DNA of 64,000 bases from Aphis gossypii (lineage: Eukaryota > Arthropoda > Insecta > Hemiptera > Aphididae), in contig NC_065530.1 in the NCBI RefSeq assembly GCF_020184175.1, positions 36,185,260 through 36,249,259 of the forward strand, written 5' to 3'. Under the pieces are notes generated by a model that ran no database searches, was not told the DNA's origin, and saw only the letters and a list, made by a program, of their open reading frames with translations. Made by a program: the position numbers and the translations under genes. Of this stretch, positions 1 through 13,559 are shown piece by piece (position 1 is the stretch's first letter; the number at the start of each line of letters is the position of its first letter).

Positions 1-253
1 TAATCATAATTTGTATTAAAATCAAATAACGTTTGTGAAAATAAAAAATTGTGCTACGTACCTGATTAAACTTATGATTTCCATTAAAAGTATTAAGTAT
101 ATAAATAATAAAAATAATTAAATAATTATTGCTTCCATAAAACGATCAAAATTATGAGTTTCGAAAAAATGTATCAAAATATTCAGCAAATTAAATTTAA
201 TAATTTCCAATGTTTGTGTTTTGATCTATTTTGTTTTATAAAGAAGTGCTTAT

Positions 254-295
<42 letters not shown>

Positions 296-3200
296 TTTTT
301 TTTTAATAAATGTTTAGAAATTTGACTTAGATGACATTTTATGATTTTATTTTTTTTCATATTTAAATGGAATATGGTGTTAAGTTTTAAAAATTTTAAT
401 CAAGCGCATTGTTGTCGCACACTTGTTTTTTACTGTGATTGTATCAGAATTCAGGGACATAAAATATTATACTGTATAAAAAATAATTAATAAATAACAA
501 CGCCAAGACAGAATGAAAAAAATTACTCGAAATAGATAATGTAATAATGTTGGTGTTGTTTTCGGTGTTTGTAAACTTTTACATTGTGTAACAAATTATA
601 ATATATGTATATTATAAAATGTATAATATATATATATATATATAAATAGTATATACGTATAATATATATTTTTAGAATAGTTACATTGTTATAATAATGT
701 TTTTAATGTCAACCCTTCGCGTGATGAATTTCATATAAACAAAATGTTCACCAAAAATGTGTGATGCCTGCCTATTGTTGGAGCATATTAAGGTTATTAT
801 ATTATTGTAAAATGTATGTATGTTTTTTTTTTGTTTTGACGGACGTGAAAATAAATAAAACGTTCTATACAATATTTTAACTGAAATAGTTTGTACTTAT
901 ATTAAAAACAAAAACTAACAATTACATGGAAATAAACTTCATAAACTTAACGCCCAATTATTATTATATAAGACAAATAACGATGTAAAATTCTGAATTC
1001 AATTGTTTGATAACATTATAAGCAAAGCTCGAGACTTGTAGCAATTGCATATTTTTTTCTAAGATTTGAAATGACAGTAAAATATAAGCTACAAATAAAT
1101 TTTATACTTGAAGAAATTTATGATGAAGTCTCAAAAAGTGTATTGTGTATTGTGTATAGCCACCTTAATGTTGTAAATGTACACATAACACGTGGCTAAA
1201 TTATTTCCGTGTATATTTATGTGATCAGCGATCGCCTTCAGATAAAATAATAATAGTGATTTTTCAAAGTACCAACTGATTAACAATAATTGTTAATTTA
1301 TTTAACTGATACAGCGACTTACATAATAAAATCGGCTATACATACAGCTCTTAAAGCACTATATACAAAAATGACTCAAATTCATTTGTGACACTAGATA
1401 TTCATACGGTGACAAAAAAAATTAAAGGGTAATATAAATTTGTCGATGAATCCCTTTCCTTAATTTATAAATATACATATGAATAATACATAATAAAAAT
1501 AGGTAATTCTTGAGTTAATGTTCCATTTATTTTCTCATGTTCTACACTATCATATAATATTACCGAACCATACACCATATACAAAATAATACCCTATTTT
1601 AAACATGTACATTTTTATCAAATAGCAAAATGCTCAACTTACAATATAGATTAAAACAAATTATTTATCATGTGGCAGAATACATAAAAATTAAACTAAC
1701 AATATGTTATAAAATCTATACATTTTTTTATTTAACTCATACTCGTGTAAGCAGATAATGGTATAAAACGGGGGTGGTATCAATCTAAATATTGATAGAA
1801 TTAATATTAGAAATTCTTCATATAATATGTATTGAATCATAACACTAAAAAATAATCTCATTATAATATAATATTATAATATTTATATATTTTGTAATAT
1901 TTTTACAAAAATCGAAAAAAATAAATAAATAGAGACTAAAATTACAAACAAATTACTATAAATAACTCAAGAATGCCAAACTATTTTTGAAAATATATAA
2001 TGCCTTGTGAATAAATTATTAAATAATAAATAAATATATTATAAAAACAAATCTCTACAGTTTTTCTTTTTCAATTACAAAAAAAAAAAATAATACCGAT
2101 TTTGTAAAAAAACAAAACTAGTAGGTATAAATTTTCCAGTTTTTTCAATTATTTTTTATTCTTCTTTTTCAATTTTCATGAAAAGTACTGTGAATTTTCA
2201 CTTAAATGTACACGGTATCTACTAACATCTGGTTTTCTACCAGAAAATTATCATTAATGTTAAATATGTATGCATTCTTTCTGCTTCAAAAGGTGACAAA
2301 TGATGTTGGATAATGATAGACGTCATCAAAAATAACACATATTACGATAAAACCAATACTTGCATCACTTTTTACAAAATTTGGGACAAAAAAAATAAAT
2401 ACATATTTAATATTAGTTATAATTTTAAAATATATATTTTTACATCGCATATCAATTTAATAAATTGAAATACGTTATTTATAATTATAGGTTAAATATT
2501 TTTTTATCTTTTTTTATACTAATTTATGTCTTATTAAAAACCATTATTCGTTCTATTGATAAAGGCTACCACGTAACTGTTTTAGCACAACAATTGAAAT
2601 TATACATCTGAATTTATAGATAAGGGAACATTTTTACTAAAGTTATACCATACACTGTCTATCATGAGTCATGATAATCTACTAATAATCATTTTAATAA
2701 TATTGTATTATTTAACCAAGGTGATTTCATAATGTCCGAATCAAATAGAGCGAAATTATCTTAGTAATTTTATGTCAAATAATTTTTATATTCTAAATTA
2801 TTTATCAAAGTTCAGTAAAATAATAAAATTTCATAGTATATCGGATGATACATTTAACATATTAAGACACTCATGATTTCAAAAAATATCAAAGTTTTTT
2901 AATAATTTAATAATTTGTATTTAATAATTTTAACTCATTAAAAAACAACACTTTTCTTAACATAAGTATATTATACAATTTTTATGGTTTATAAAGATTG
3001 TTGTTTTGTTTGTAATAATTTTGTTGATTTGTAAAAACTAAAAATTATGTAAAAGAAATATTTTCAAAAACGTGTTTTCTGTTATAATGAGTGTCTTATG
3101 GATCACTTTAGTGTTAGTGTATATGTATTTGCCTATACTCTAATCCTTCTAAAACCTTAAGTAGAACAGTACAATATTATTCTAAACAAATACTAAGCTA

Positions 3201-3523
3201 CTTAACTGTCTTAAAACAATGTAAATAGCATGATGATTTAAATGTCTGTAAAATTCTTAAATGCTTGGAAAAATGCTTGAATTCAATTTCAAAAGTAATA
3301 TAGACTGTTTTATAATCAAAATTATATTTTAATGGTATCTCGTTCAACCATTGTTCATACAATATACATTATATTATATAATGTATAAAATATATTTTTT
3401 TTTTTTTTTGATAAAAAACATCATTGATATTATTACAGACAATAAAATATAGATGAACAATGACAGGTAGGTAACTATCATGAGAGATTGTTTCAAACAC
3501 TTCCTTTGGAAGTCGTCATCGGG
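1..3523. other. AT-rich intergenic DNA
   Basis: No gene can be supported here. The open frames are short, rich in Ile, Asn, Lys and Tyr, and typical of chance in DNA this AT-rich. The stretch holds a TTA/TCA trinucleotide tract near 259-300, a TA dinucleotide tract near 629-648, and several poly-A or poly-T runs. A minus-strand ATTAAA hexamer at 3328-3333 lies about 190 bases past the stop codon of the neighbouring protease gene and could be its polyadenylation signal, so the last few hundred bases are probably that gene's 3' untranslated region. Confidence 0.6.
259..300. repeat. TTA trinucleotide microsatellite ending in poly-T
   Basis: A run of TCA/TTA units turns into uninterrupted TTA repeats and then a T homopolymer. 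It is a simple repeat with no coding or regulatory signal around it. Confidence 0.85.
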
Positions 3524-3802
3524 TCACTGATAACCGGACGTCTTTATCACGGACGTGATCCACCGCACGTGATTGGCCACATTGGCGTATATCCCGTACT
3601 TGCTGTGCCGGCCACAGCCATAGCCAAAACTCGTAACACCCACCACAGTCCACCGGCCACGGATGTTGCACAATAGTGGCCCGCCCGAGTCGCCCGAACA
3701 CGTATCTGACCGACCGTCCCTGTACCCCGCGCAAAACATATTGTCAGTGATCTGATAACGCCAGTACGCAGCTCGACACGTCCGCTGACCAACGATCGGA
3801 AC
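3524..3802 (-). other. Last protease exon with catalytic serine
   Basis: This exon codes for residues 305-396. It carries the GDSGGP motif (Ser343, codon TCG), the trypsin-type S1 aspartate Asp337 and the end of the fold, HVRWI. In SFGYGCG followed by HSKYGIY, the residue at chymotrypsin position 225 reads as tyrosine rather than the proline of digestive trypsins. In vertebrate clotting and complement proteases Tyr225 goes with sodium-enhanced activity, which argues for a cascade enzyme rather than a gut enzyme. The position is assigned by eye from the GIY motif that follows. Confidence 0.85.
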
Positions 3803-6800
3803 CTATGGATAGCAATAAAAACATATTATACATGTCAGTATTTTATATATTTATATATTATTATATGCCATGTATCACAGGTAAAACGCAACATTTGCGC
3901 ACTTTGGAAATATTTTTTTTAATTTTTTTAAAACATATAATGAATCTAAATATGTAATTAAATTAGTTCAAAAACATCAAAAACTACCTAAAACACCTAC
4001 ATATTATAATATCAAAATATACTGCATAGATATTGAAATTTTTGCAAAATATTTATATTATTGTTTTTTTTATTTAAGATAAAATATTCATAATATTAAG
4101 GCTTTTTTGAGCTATTTATGAACATGTTCAACTTTTCAATATTTTTTTGGGGGGGGGGGGAGTTCTACAAAATGTGATTTAAAATTATTTGCTGGGTAAA
4201 AATAAAAATGATATCATTTTTTTTAAAATAATATCTATAAATCTATTTTATATGTTTTACTATACGAACATAAATATATAAAATTAAATGTCGAGTTATA
4301 TAAGTTTTTTTAATAAAATATAATATTATCTAAACAAAAATTATATCAACTTACCATGATATAAAAAATTAAAAAGTAAAATAAAAAGTTTTAATTGCTA
4401 TGTAAAAATATATATATATATATATATATTATAGTTAGTAATATTATAGTCTGACAGACCACTTCCGCTTAGACTTGGTTTTCGTATACAATGATATATC
4501 ATTGAATTCAAATTTAACATACGAATAATGGCATAATACTACTCGTATAATAATGACTCACTCGACACCTTTTATTTTAATGTAATTATTTAGGTCTGAA
4601 TAAAAGGATTATATAATTAGGTAATTGAGTAAAAACAAAATATTATAAGATCCAATCTCAATTATTCAAAATAATTCATCTACAAAATTACCAAAAAATA
4701 TAATTATTTATTACCTTTTAAAACTTACTGATCATTGATTAGTAATTAATTTTATTTATTTGTTTTATACTTAAAATTAAAATTTGAATGTTTAATATGA
4801 AATATCGCCAACCATAATTACTGTTTATCGATGACGCATATTATGTATATTTTATCAATTTGAATATACAAAAATGGCAAAGAGTTCTCTAATGAGAGAC
4901 AATTTGATAATACAAAAATTTGCAGTTAGATTGTTAAACAATTATCTAAGTCCTCATTGTTCTCAACCATTTTTTTTTATAAATTCTATTGATGAAAGTT
5001 ATAAAATATTTTAGCCGATTAATCATTGTAAAAACTACATTTTTGTTCAACAGATATAACATTATTAATACTATATTGTCAGTTATTTATAAATACAAAT
5101 ATTTTATAACTCAGCTAAACCTTTATGTAAGTATGAAACACAACTATTGTTTGATTAATTGATACGATAATCATTAATACTGTAAACTTGCAGTTAACTT
5201 TATTATCTACTTAGAATCAATACTAAACTATATACATACCCTAGCTTCTCGAAGTATTTTAGATCCATAAGAATCTTGCGATTTCACTTTTCCCCATCCA
5301 ATAACTACGCACATTTTAGGCTTCCGTTTCCATCGTTCGAAACCAGAAGCCGGAAGACAAGCTGGCTGTAAGTTTAATCCACCATCTATTACTGAATCTA
5401 AGGTACGTAATTTTAACAAAGCCATATCATTATCAATTGTATTTGGATTGTATTTGGGATGTATTATTATACGTTCAACCTATAATTGATATGAAAATAG
5501 CTATATTATTACTTAAGTTCACATTTGAAAATCCTAAATGCCATCCACTATAATAAAATGTGTAACGGTATGCGTATGCTGAATATATTATACATAACAT
5601 AGATCATCCATACCTTTAATCTGATTTCATCGCCTTCATACACCGATAAATCATATTCCTTTAACATCACGAATAATTTTTGTCTAGAACAATGTGCAGC
5701 TGTGAGCACCCAGCCAGGAGCTATGAGGGTACCACCACAAATTATATCCTAATAAAAAAATTGAAAACGCTTAATGTAATGGACAATGTGAACGATATTT
5801 ACTATCACAATACCAGAAATCCATTTAACACCGCAACTTGCCAAGGCCAATGGAATTTCTCAGATTCTTGACCTCCCATTATTTTAACTAAAAACCTAGG
5901 AGTCTTGTAACTGGGATTAGTAGTGGAAGCAACATTAACACCACATGTAAAATTCATAGACACGCCATACCCATCACCTAAAATTGCAATGCAAAATTGT
6001 CATTCAAAAAATAAACACATTAGTTTTATGATAATAATGTACAACCTTTGTTCAAGAAACTTGAGTTGAGCTGTTTGTAGTAATTCGTCACGAGCCCCAG
6101 GCATCTCGAACCAGTCACAAAACAATACGATGATTCGGTAACGACGTTCGATCCACAAATTTTCGACCTTAGACAATGTCTGAACACGCGTCGTATGCAA
6201 ATTATATAAATACAGCTTGTTACAGACAAGACACCAAGGCGGGGATACCACTAGTGGCATAATCACCCTTCCCTCATATTTTCTCCACATTCACAATATT
6301 TTGCAGCATAATAGATTTTTGTTTAAAATATTTTTTTATAAAGATTAGTAATTTTTATTTTTATTTTTGGTATTAGACAATTTTTATTAACAATCCATAT
6401 GTTACGAGCACAAAAAATAAGAATGACATACCTACCTATATAATCTAATTGTGAACACTACCGTACTAACCTTTGTCTGACCGTAATACATCTATCCGAA
6501 CACAAACTCCAATCCGACCAGTCCGAATAGACGCTTTTCCTACGGCGTCGTCTTTGATTGTTAACCGAATTCGCCGTCCTATCCTGCAAAATCAATAAAT
6601 AGGAAAACCTCTATTAAGGCCAGTCGAGTTTCACCAGTGTAAGTAGATTATTATTTGAAATCGATAAATGATTGAATCGGCAATCGAATCTTTTGATCGT
6701 GCTCATGGTAAAACATATAGTAAAAACACATACATCATTGAACGGCATTAGCCTATTGTACTTGTTCGTGAAACTTACAGACAATAACGGTAATTGAGAA

Positions 6801-7026
6801 CCATCGGCCAAATATCGCATCGCAACGACGCGAGAATAATCGTTTAAGTCTTCGGACAGTCGCACGTCCTAAAGTATATAAACAAATACAAATCTCATTA
6901 CGATAAGGGACTCAAATAATTAAATTTATCGCGGGATGAACGGGAAATAATACATAGTAATCGTGTGACGACACTCACCACAAATTGTGTAAATAACATC
7001 AACCAACACATACGAAATTTAAACAT
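3524..7026 (-). CDS. Secreted TSP1-trypsin modular serine protease, 8 coding exons
   Basis: Exons on the minus strand in gene order: 7026-6979, 6868-6779, 6583-6471, 6167-6046, 5977-5814, 5748-5614, 5479-5240, 3802-3524. Every boundary has GT and AG and the phases join, giving 396 residues and a stop. Residues 1-16 are a hydrophobic signal peptide. A basic run RRRRRK sits at 57-62. Residues 65-106 fit a TSP1 repeat (WSDWSLC, then Cys 78, 88, 99, 106). The zymogen bond lies in VKIMGG, after Lys156. The catalytic domain has His198 in TAAHC, Asp242 in NDMALL and Ser343 in GDSGGP. Asp337 at the bottom of the S1 pocket predicts cleavage after Arg or Lys. Cys136 of the propiece is placed to stay disulfide-linked to the catalytic chain after activation. 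All key residues are present, so the enzyme should be active. By family knowledge such modular proteases work outside the cell in haemolymph cascades; the substrate is unknown. Confidence 0.88.
3803..5239 (-). other. Last intron of the protease gene
   Basis: A 1.4-kb AT-rich intron between the exon with the catalytic aspartate and the exon with the catalytic serine. It holds a run of eleven or twelve G at about 4149-4160 in otherwise AT-rich DNA and an AT dinucleotide tract near 4411-4430. No further exon or RNA gene was seen. Confidence 0.75.
6046..6583 (-). other. TSP1-coding exon pair (6583-6471 and 6167-6046)
   Basis: The TSP1 repeat is split by a 303-base intron, within the RQR motif. 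The first exon reads only in the frame that gives SDWSDWSLCSDRC. The other frames run into a stop when joined to the exon before it. The second exon opens with SKICGSN and supplies Cys 88, 99 and 106. That makes five cysteines rather than the usual six, so one disulfide of a standard repeat may be missing or use a cysteine outside the module. The link region after it (NYYKQLNSS) holds a possible N-glycosylation site at Asn-Ser-Ser. Confidence 0.7.
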
Positions 7027-10000
7027 GCTTGTCCCGTCAACCGACTCGTCGAATAGATTGGGACGAATCTTTTTAATCTATTCGTTTAAATGAAAACCAA
7101 ACCCCTTCTTTTCACTATACCTAATGGAAACGTGTACGTATACGGATAGTGTTCTGGTTTCCCTTTATGCAGTATTATTATTATTGTTATTATTATTATT
7201 GCTAATTTATACCAGCCGGTTTTGGCGAGACCATTATCATTATTGCTCTACTCAACACACATGCCCATTTTGGAGATAGGCTAACGTGTAATTATGCCAG
7301 AATACCGTAAAAACTCATCGATTGTTATTCACATATGATTATGATTATTATTACTATTACTATTAACGAATCTGAATTCCATACAGGCGAGTTCGATTGA
7401 TTTTATCTGATACTGAAATGCTTAATGTGTTTCGCATACGTCCTTAAAACGTATACCCAAAATATCAAACATATACATTTTATAACATACATACATATAT
7501 ATATTATAAATAGATATTTGTATATGCGTATGGGAAAGTTGTACAAGTGTCCGTAGATTATATCAATCACGATGATAATGGATAATAACATTATTGTGTA
7601 TTAATGCGAGTGTTCTGTGTATCGGACACGTTCCATTTATACAGCGATAATTTATATAGAGCACTTTGCACTTTACACTTTACAAACGAATGGTATAAAT
7701 GTATAATATTTATACGAAAAAAAAAAACATTTAATTTAATGGACTCACAGCGAGTTTTGTTAACTTGGGGTATTTTTTAATCAAGATAAGACGTACAGAA
7801 TTTATGTGGTTTTCTATAAGTGACTGTGAACACCAGATAATCAAATACCTAATTTATGATAGTCTCTTATTGTATGTGTTTAATATATTAAACTTAACAC
7901 AAAATAATGTAACGATATATTTTTGAAACGTTTAAAGTTGAATCATCACAGAAACTAATAATTATAATTTTATTAGTTATTAGTTATATTACTTACATAC
8001 ATACATCGAGTAATAAAATCGATAAGGCTTTAAATATCTTTATAATAACTGTCTTAAATTAAATTGGTCCATAACAAAAATTATATTTTTATTGAAACTT
8101 ATTATACAAGTCAACTCTAAAATTGTCATCATGGAATTTTTTTTTTCTTTGAGTCAATATGTGTAACATAATAACTATGAAACAAAAACATTATAATCGT
8201 TACAAAAATATTCTTTCTCTAACATTTATCGCATTTTCTCCAATCGAATTACTCTTTCGTATAATATTAATCCAATTGAAAAACACTGATTAATATCTTA
8301 AATATTTATTTAAAAATATTTTTTAATTTTCATGTATTAAACATTTTCAAAACATTTTTATATTATGTCCTTGTAAGAAATTCGTTCACGTGTAAATATA
8401 TCATACACTAAAAATATAACCTTTTTAATATTAATGTACATCAATAAACACATTAATTAAATAAAATTTTTGCATATTTTAAAGTAACATTTTTTTTCTA
8501 TAATGTTATAGTTGACGGTTTATTCTTACATGCAATATCTATATATCATGTTGGTATGATGTATGTTGAATGTTCTAATAGGTATGTGGGACAACAATAA
8601 TACTGCAAATATGTGATCAACTTAAATAGCTGATACTGCCTGATAGTTGATGTTTAAAATCACAATTCAAATAGTATGAACACTATTTTTATGGAGCATA
8701 TTATAACAGGTAATAGATGCATTATTTGTATAAGCATACCAGAATGAGTGAGTACAAACTACAAATAACTCGTTCAATTGTTCAAAGTTCAAAATGAAAA
8801 TATTTATTAGAAAAAATATTTTTTAAATTTTAATTCATAATTATGTACCTAGTAGATAAAATCTATTTAATGGAAACGCATTTCAAAATAGTGAATTAAA
8901 GATTTTACATACATTTTTGATTTTATATATATAGCTCCTCAACGATGAAAAATGTAGACAGCTTATCTATTACAGAATACATTTATAAAAAATGATATTA
9001 ATATTTTAAATATTGGAAAATATTAAGCCTATATTTAAGAATATAAATTGTTTTATTTTTCATACTTAAATAAATTATATTTATAATGTCGAGTTTAAAT
9101 TAATTATTCGTTAAAAAAAATTTTTTAGTTTAAAAATTAAAAGTTATAGAAATGTTTCAATCACTTGTTTGTAATGATGTAATTAAATTGGAAATTATTT
9201 AATAGATGGTTAAAGACTTAAAGTAAATATTATAAATTTATAAATTTTTAAGTAAATATAATTATTATTATACACAAGTTGTGATCATGTATACAAATTG
9301 TAATTAAAATAATTCATATATTCAGCATATTTTGTTTAGTTAAAAGGTTAAGGATAAGACTATAAGAGTATAATTTAAGTTATTTTTAGCGCATATTCTA
9401 TATATTATTATATATTTATTTCAACAAGATTTTAAGAACTTAAAATTCCACATTTTAGTAATAAATGTTCAATGATCTATTTTAACATAGATTATTTTTG
9501 AATTCATCATATCATTCAGACTAATCTATAAAATATTTTTTTTCATATTATATTGATAAATAAATGATCCCGAATTTTATCATTACAGATTATTATTTCC
9601 ATGTATGAACATTAGTATCATTTTTAATTAAGACTAAGCAATAGACAATAGGCATACTTCAAAATATATCTAATTTGTATTAAGCTTAGTATTATTAATA
9701 CTTGTATAATAAAACTAGATGGTTAAAAAAAGTAACGTACTCATAAATAGTTCATGAACTTAAATCAATTTTATGCTTATAAATTAATTCATATTTTAAA
9801 TAAACTACTGAAATTTGATTATAAACAAATAACAATTGAAAATTAAAAAATTTAGCGTGGTTCAATAGCTGTGATATACTAACGTGTAGCAGTTAAGATA
9901 ACAAAATAATATCAATAAAATAAATGTTTATCTAAATCTAAAATATTAATTTGATCATTACTCATTTACTCATTGGAATTTATCTCTTAATGTTAAAGTT

Positions 10001-13000
10001 CGTAATAATTATTATTTAATGTTATAAGTAATAAGTATGAATGTAATAGAGTGTTGAAGAATAAAGATTATGTAGGTATTAAATTATTCGCCCAAATCAA
10101 TTATTCGCTTTATTGGTGACATTGTGTAAACTGTATTATTTAATTATTTAAAAATTATAATTAAATACAAATTAATCGGTTCAAACATAACATAGAAATT
10201 TAAATCAAATGTTAATTATTGTCAAAAACTAATTATAGAATAAAAGATTAGTAGCCTTTCGTTTATAGTAATTATAACAAGTATCAATCGATAATAAAAT
10301 GTATTAAATAAGAGCTAAAAAATTATGTTAATATTAACATACGAAAATGGTAATACACTAATACAGATTTTATAAAAAGTAAATGATACAATATGTAATC
10401 TATGTTAATTTTTTATAAAAAAAGTATAAGTACATCTCATTTTCACTTATAGTTACAATTATTATTACAAGCTACAATATTATTAATTTTATGCTAATCC
10501 TACACTAAAAACGCAAGACCTATATGTTTTAACGCGTATATCATATACACTTTAAACATTATTAAATACGTATATAAATTTAAAAGATGTTAAATATTTT
10601 ATTCACAAATAAATCCATCGTACTTATTACTTACTTATACACTCGTAGATAGCAACCAGTTGGTATATAATAATATATTATCTATTTATCTATGTAATAT
10701 CCGAGTATTCCGAGTATAACATAAAAACTATTTATGATGTTTATTTTTTGACTTAATCCTATAATTTAGCTTGTACATCCTATTAGTTTAGTAAATCAAA
10801 TTATCTTATTTTTTGATTTTTTATGGACATTGGACAACGTATATAATATACATGCATGCAATAAAAAAATATACCTACGCAACTTAATAACTTATACTCG
10901 TTTATCATAGTAATGTAATAATGATGGAAATTTATTAATAAGTTCTAATTATGTAAAATTTGTTTTTCGATTTTGTATTTAAAAAAAATGACGGACGATG
11001 GTACGTGAGACATAATAATTAGGTATACATTTTACAAACGACATGGAATTCATATATTAGTATATTATATATCTACCTTCTATCTTTTAGTTTTATTTCG
11101 TCGTCAATGGACACAATATACTATGTTAAATTATATTAGAGTATAGTATAACAGGGAACATTCGTATTATTCCAGGACATCTGCATTAGTATTGCTTGGA
11201 TGAGTCCCCTTCCAACGGCGTTGTACCGACTGGGTATATCTTGAGTACAAGGAATGACGTACATTTATGTTATGTGGCCGATAATATTTTTATTTATTAA
11301 AATGGTATTATTCTGTAAGCATTAAGCATATACCTACGGTATTATAGTACAACACGCTGAGCTGTTGCCACGAATAATAATAATATATGAGTTAGGTTAG
11401 GTTGGCAGGTATATATACTATATTATAATATACGCATTATCCCCTAAAAACCAGATTCGACTCTTTGTGCGTGGGTCGTAGGTATAAGATTTCAATAAGC
11501 CCGTATTCGATATATGTATATAATACACACCTACGAACTTATAATTCTCAACAACAATTTACAGGCATGCAGCACGTCGTGAAAAATATTCCATTCGACA
11601 ATTCTTTACAGGTGATATTATAAGATATATAATTCATACCTAGGCCCTAGGGTACCGACGACTATGATTGGGTCATATCATAATAATAATATATTACATT
11701 ATACAATTTTTTTACCAAGTACCTATACTAGTTATCTATCAAAGTATAGAGATACATAATATCAACTGTACGAATCATTTAGTATTATTTAACGTGGATA
11801 AGTCATAAAAGAGTTCATATCTGTTTTACATAATTTCAAAGGAAATTACAGATAGGCTAAGTATTAAAATCGTAAAAATATTTCTAGTAAATTTAACAAT
11901 AATTATTTTTTATATTACATCAACAAATGAAAATACACGATTCAGTTTGCATTAATTCTATTAATTCTATTTGATCCCAAACATAAAATGTTATCATCTA
12001 TTGATTATTTATTATTACAATATTGTAGACTTCAATAATATGACAATTACACCGCGATCAATGTCCTATTTGATCTACGAACTTGGTAAAATAATCTGAA
12101 ATAACGTTTGATAGGTAACTACTTAAAATTTTATTTACAGCCAGCAGTTTAAATATTCATAATCTTACTTGTTTTACTATAATAAATAACACTGTGTACA
12201 CTCTACTATAACATATAGTAATTTTATCGATATTTTATTTAAAATAATCACCTTGGTACTTACTGTTAATTCTTTTAAATAGTCTACGTTTATTCATTTT
12301 TAACGATAAAAAATGACAAGTAATATCTATTCATAATATTTCCATAACAGCATACGTATAAATGATATAACCATTTACCAAATTTGTTCAAATTTAAACG
12401 TGTAAAGGAGAAATCCAACATAATATGTCAATATTATAGTATTACGAAAATATAATATAATATACCTCTGGATTATTAAATAATAAAACTGAATTTAAAA
12501 CCTGAATTAATATTATATTATAGTATTATATTCTTGAGTGTGTCGATTGTTTAGATGAACTTGAAACTATTTTTATTTTCGAGAGTCTCTCATAAATTAC
12601 CAAGTACCTATAACTCGTTTGTAGTTTTTAATTAGGACAGCCATTTCAGCGTTTTTGCTGTTATAAATGTGGTCAGACATAGGATGTTTAAGCGCGACCA
12701 AGGAATGAAGGAAATACAATAAGTAAGACTTTAAACGTGTTTAAAATCAAAATACATGTATATAAATCTAACGGTCTATTGATAATATATAGGCAAGTAA
12801 AGCTATAGTGGAAACGATTAAGAAAAAAAAAACTGACAAATATTAATATTTTCACATTATAAACTCGTTTTAAGGATGATCGTGTAGAAAGTGTATTTAT
12901 AAAACTTATTAGCGACGCCGCTAGATTTTTAATGCACAGAAAAATAATAATATAATATTCGTTGGCAACGTATCAAAATACGTAAAGCCGGTGGTAGCAG

Positions 13001-13559
13001 ACGATATTTTAATACAGGACTATTCAGACGCGGCGAATCGTACGAACACGATAACTCCGAGTAGCTTTGCTGGCCAAGGATCCAGAACATTTATAATCGC
13101 ACAAACTGAGATATATTTATCTCTAATCGTGGTCGTATAATTATTTTTGCGATAGGAGGGGGTGTAACGTTGCCTAAATTATAGTGATTTTATCATTCGT
13201 TTGTACAGATATTTATAATTTATATTATTAAATGGTTTAAATGATTATTTTAATGTGTGATACCTACGGTAGTCAAGTGGGCAAGTATGAAGTGTGTGTG
13301 AGTTTAAAAGTACCTATAATATCATCGAAAACGATTTCGATTGCCCAAAAATTGTTAATCGGCCGCTTTGTGATATTCCCGAAAAACGGCATTAACTATA
13401 AAATTCGAGTTTAGCTAGGTATCAATGATTTATTATTATACTTATAGATATAGGTAGATATCGGGCATCGAGTAAAAACGAATTGACCGCGTTTTTAAGA
13501 TTGAGCGTTTTGGTGGTGACAAAGGACAGTAGTCGTACAACGATACACCGACGTAAGCG
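7027..13559. other. AT-rich intergenic DNA between the protease and GOGAT
   Basis: About 6.5 kb between two diverging genes. The first ~100 bases are the likely 5' untranslated region and promoter of the protease. The rest is AT-rich with only short chance frames, apart from a less AT-biased patch near 11160-11280. TTAGGTTAGG appears once near 11391, too short to be telomeric. No tRNA, open gene or long repeat could be supported. Confidence 0.6.
7050..7084 (-). promoter_or_regulatory. Inverted repeat just upstream of the protease start codon
   Basis: The perfect 10-base arms CGAATAGATT and AATCTATTCG are separated by 15 bases. The pair ends 24 bases before the protease ATG on the minus strand. 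If transcribed it would form a stem-loop in the 5' leader; as DNA it could be a dimeric protein site. The arms are seen in the sequence; any function is inference. Confidence 0.4.

Noticed and set aside
6000..6290. 96-codon minus-strand frame over the second TSP1 exon
   Set aside because: It is out of phase with the protease exons on both sides. The other frame joins correctly through AGG at 6167.
11391..11405. TTAGGTTAGG as insect telomere repeat
   Set aside because: Only two units here, and similarly short ones near 21890 and 26511. This is chance in AT-rich DNA.
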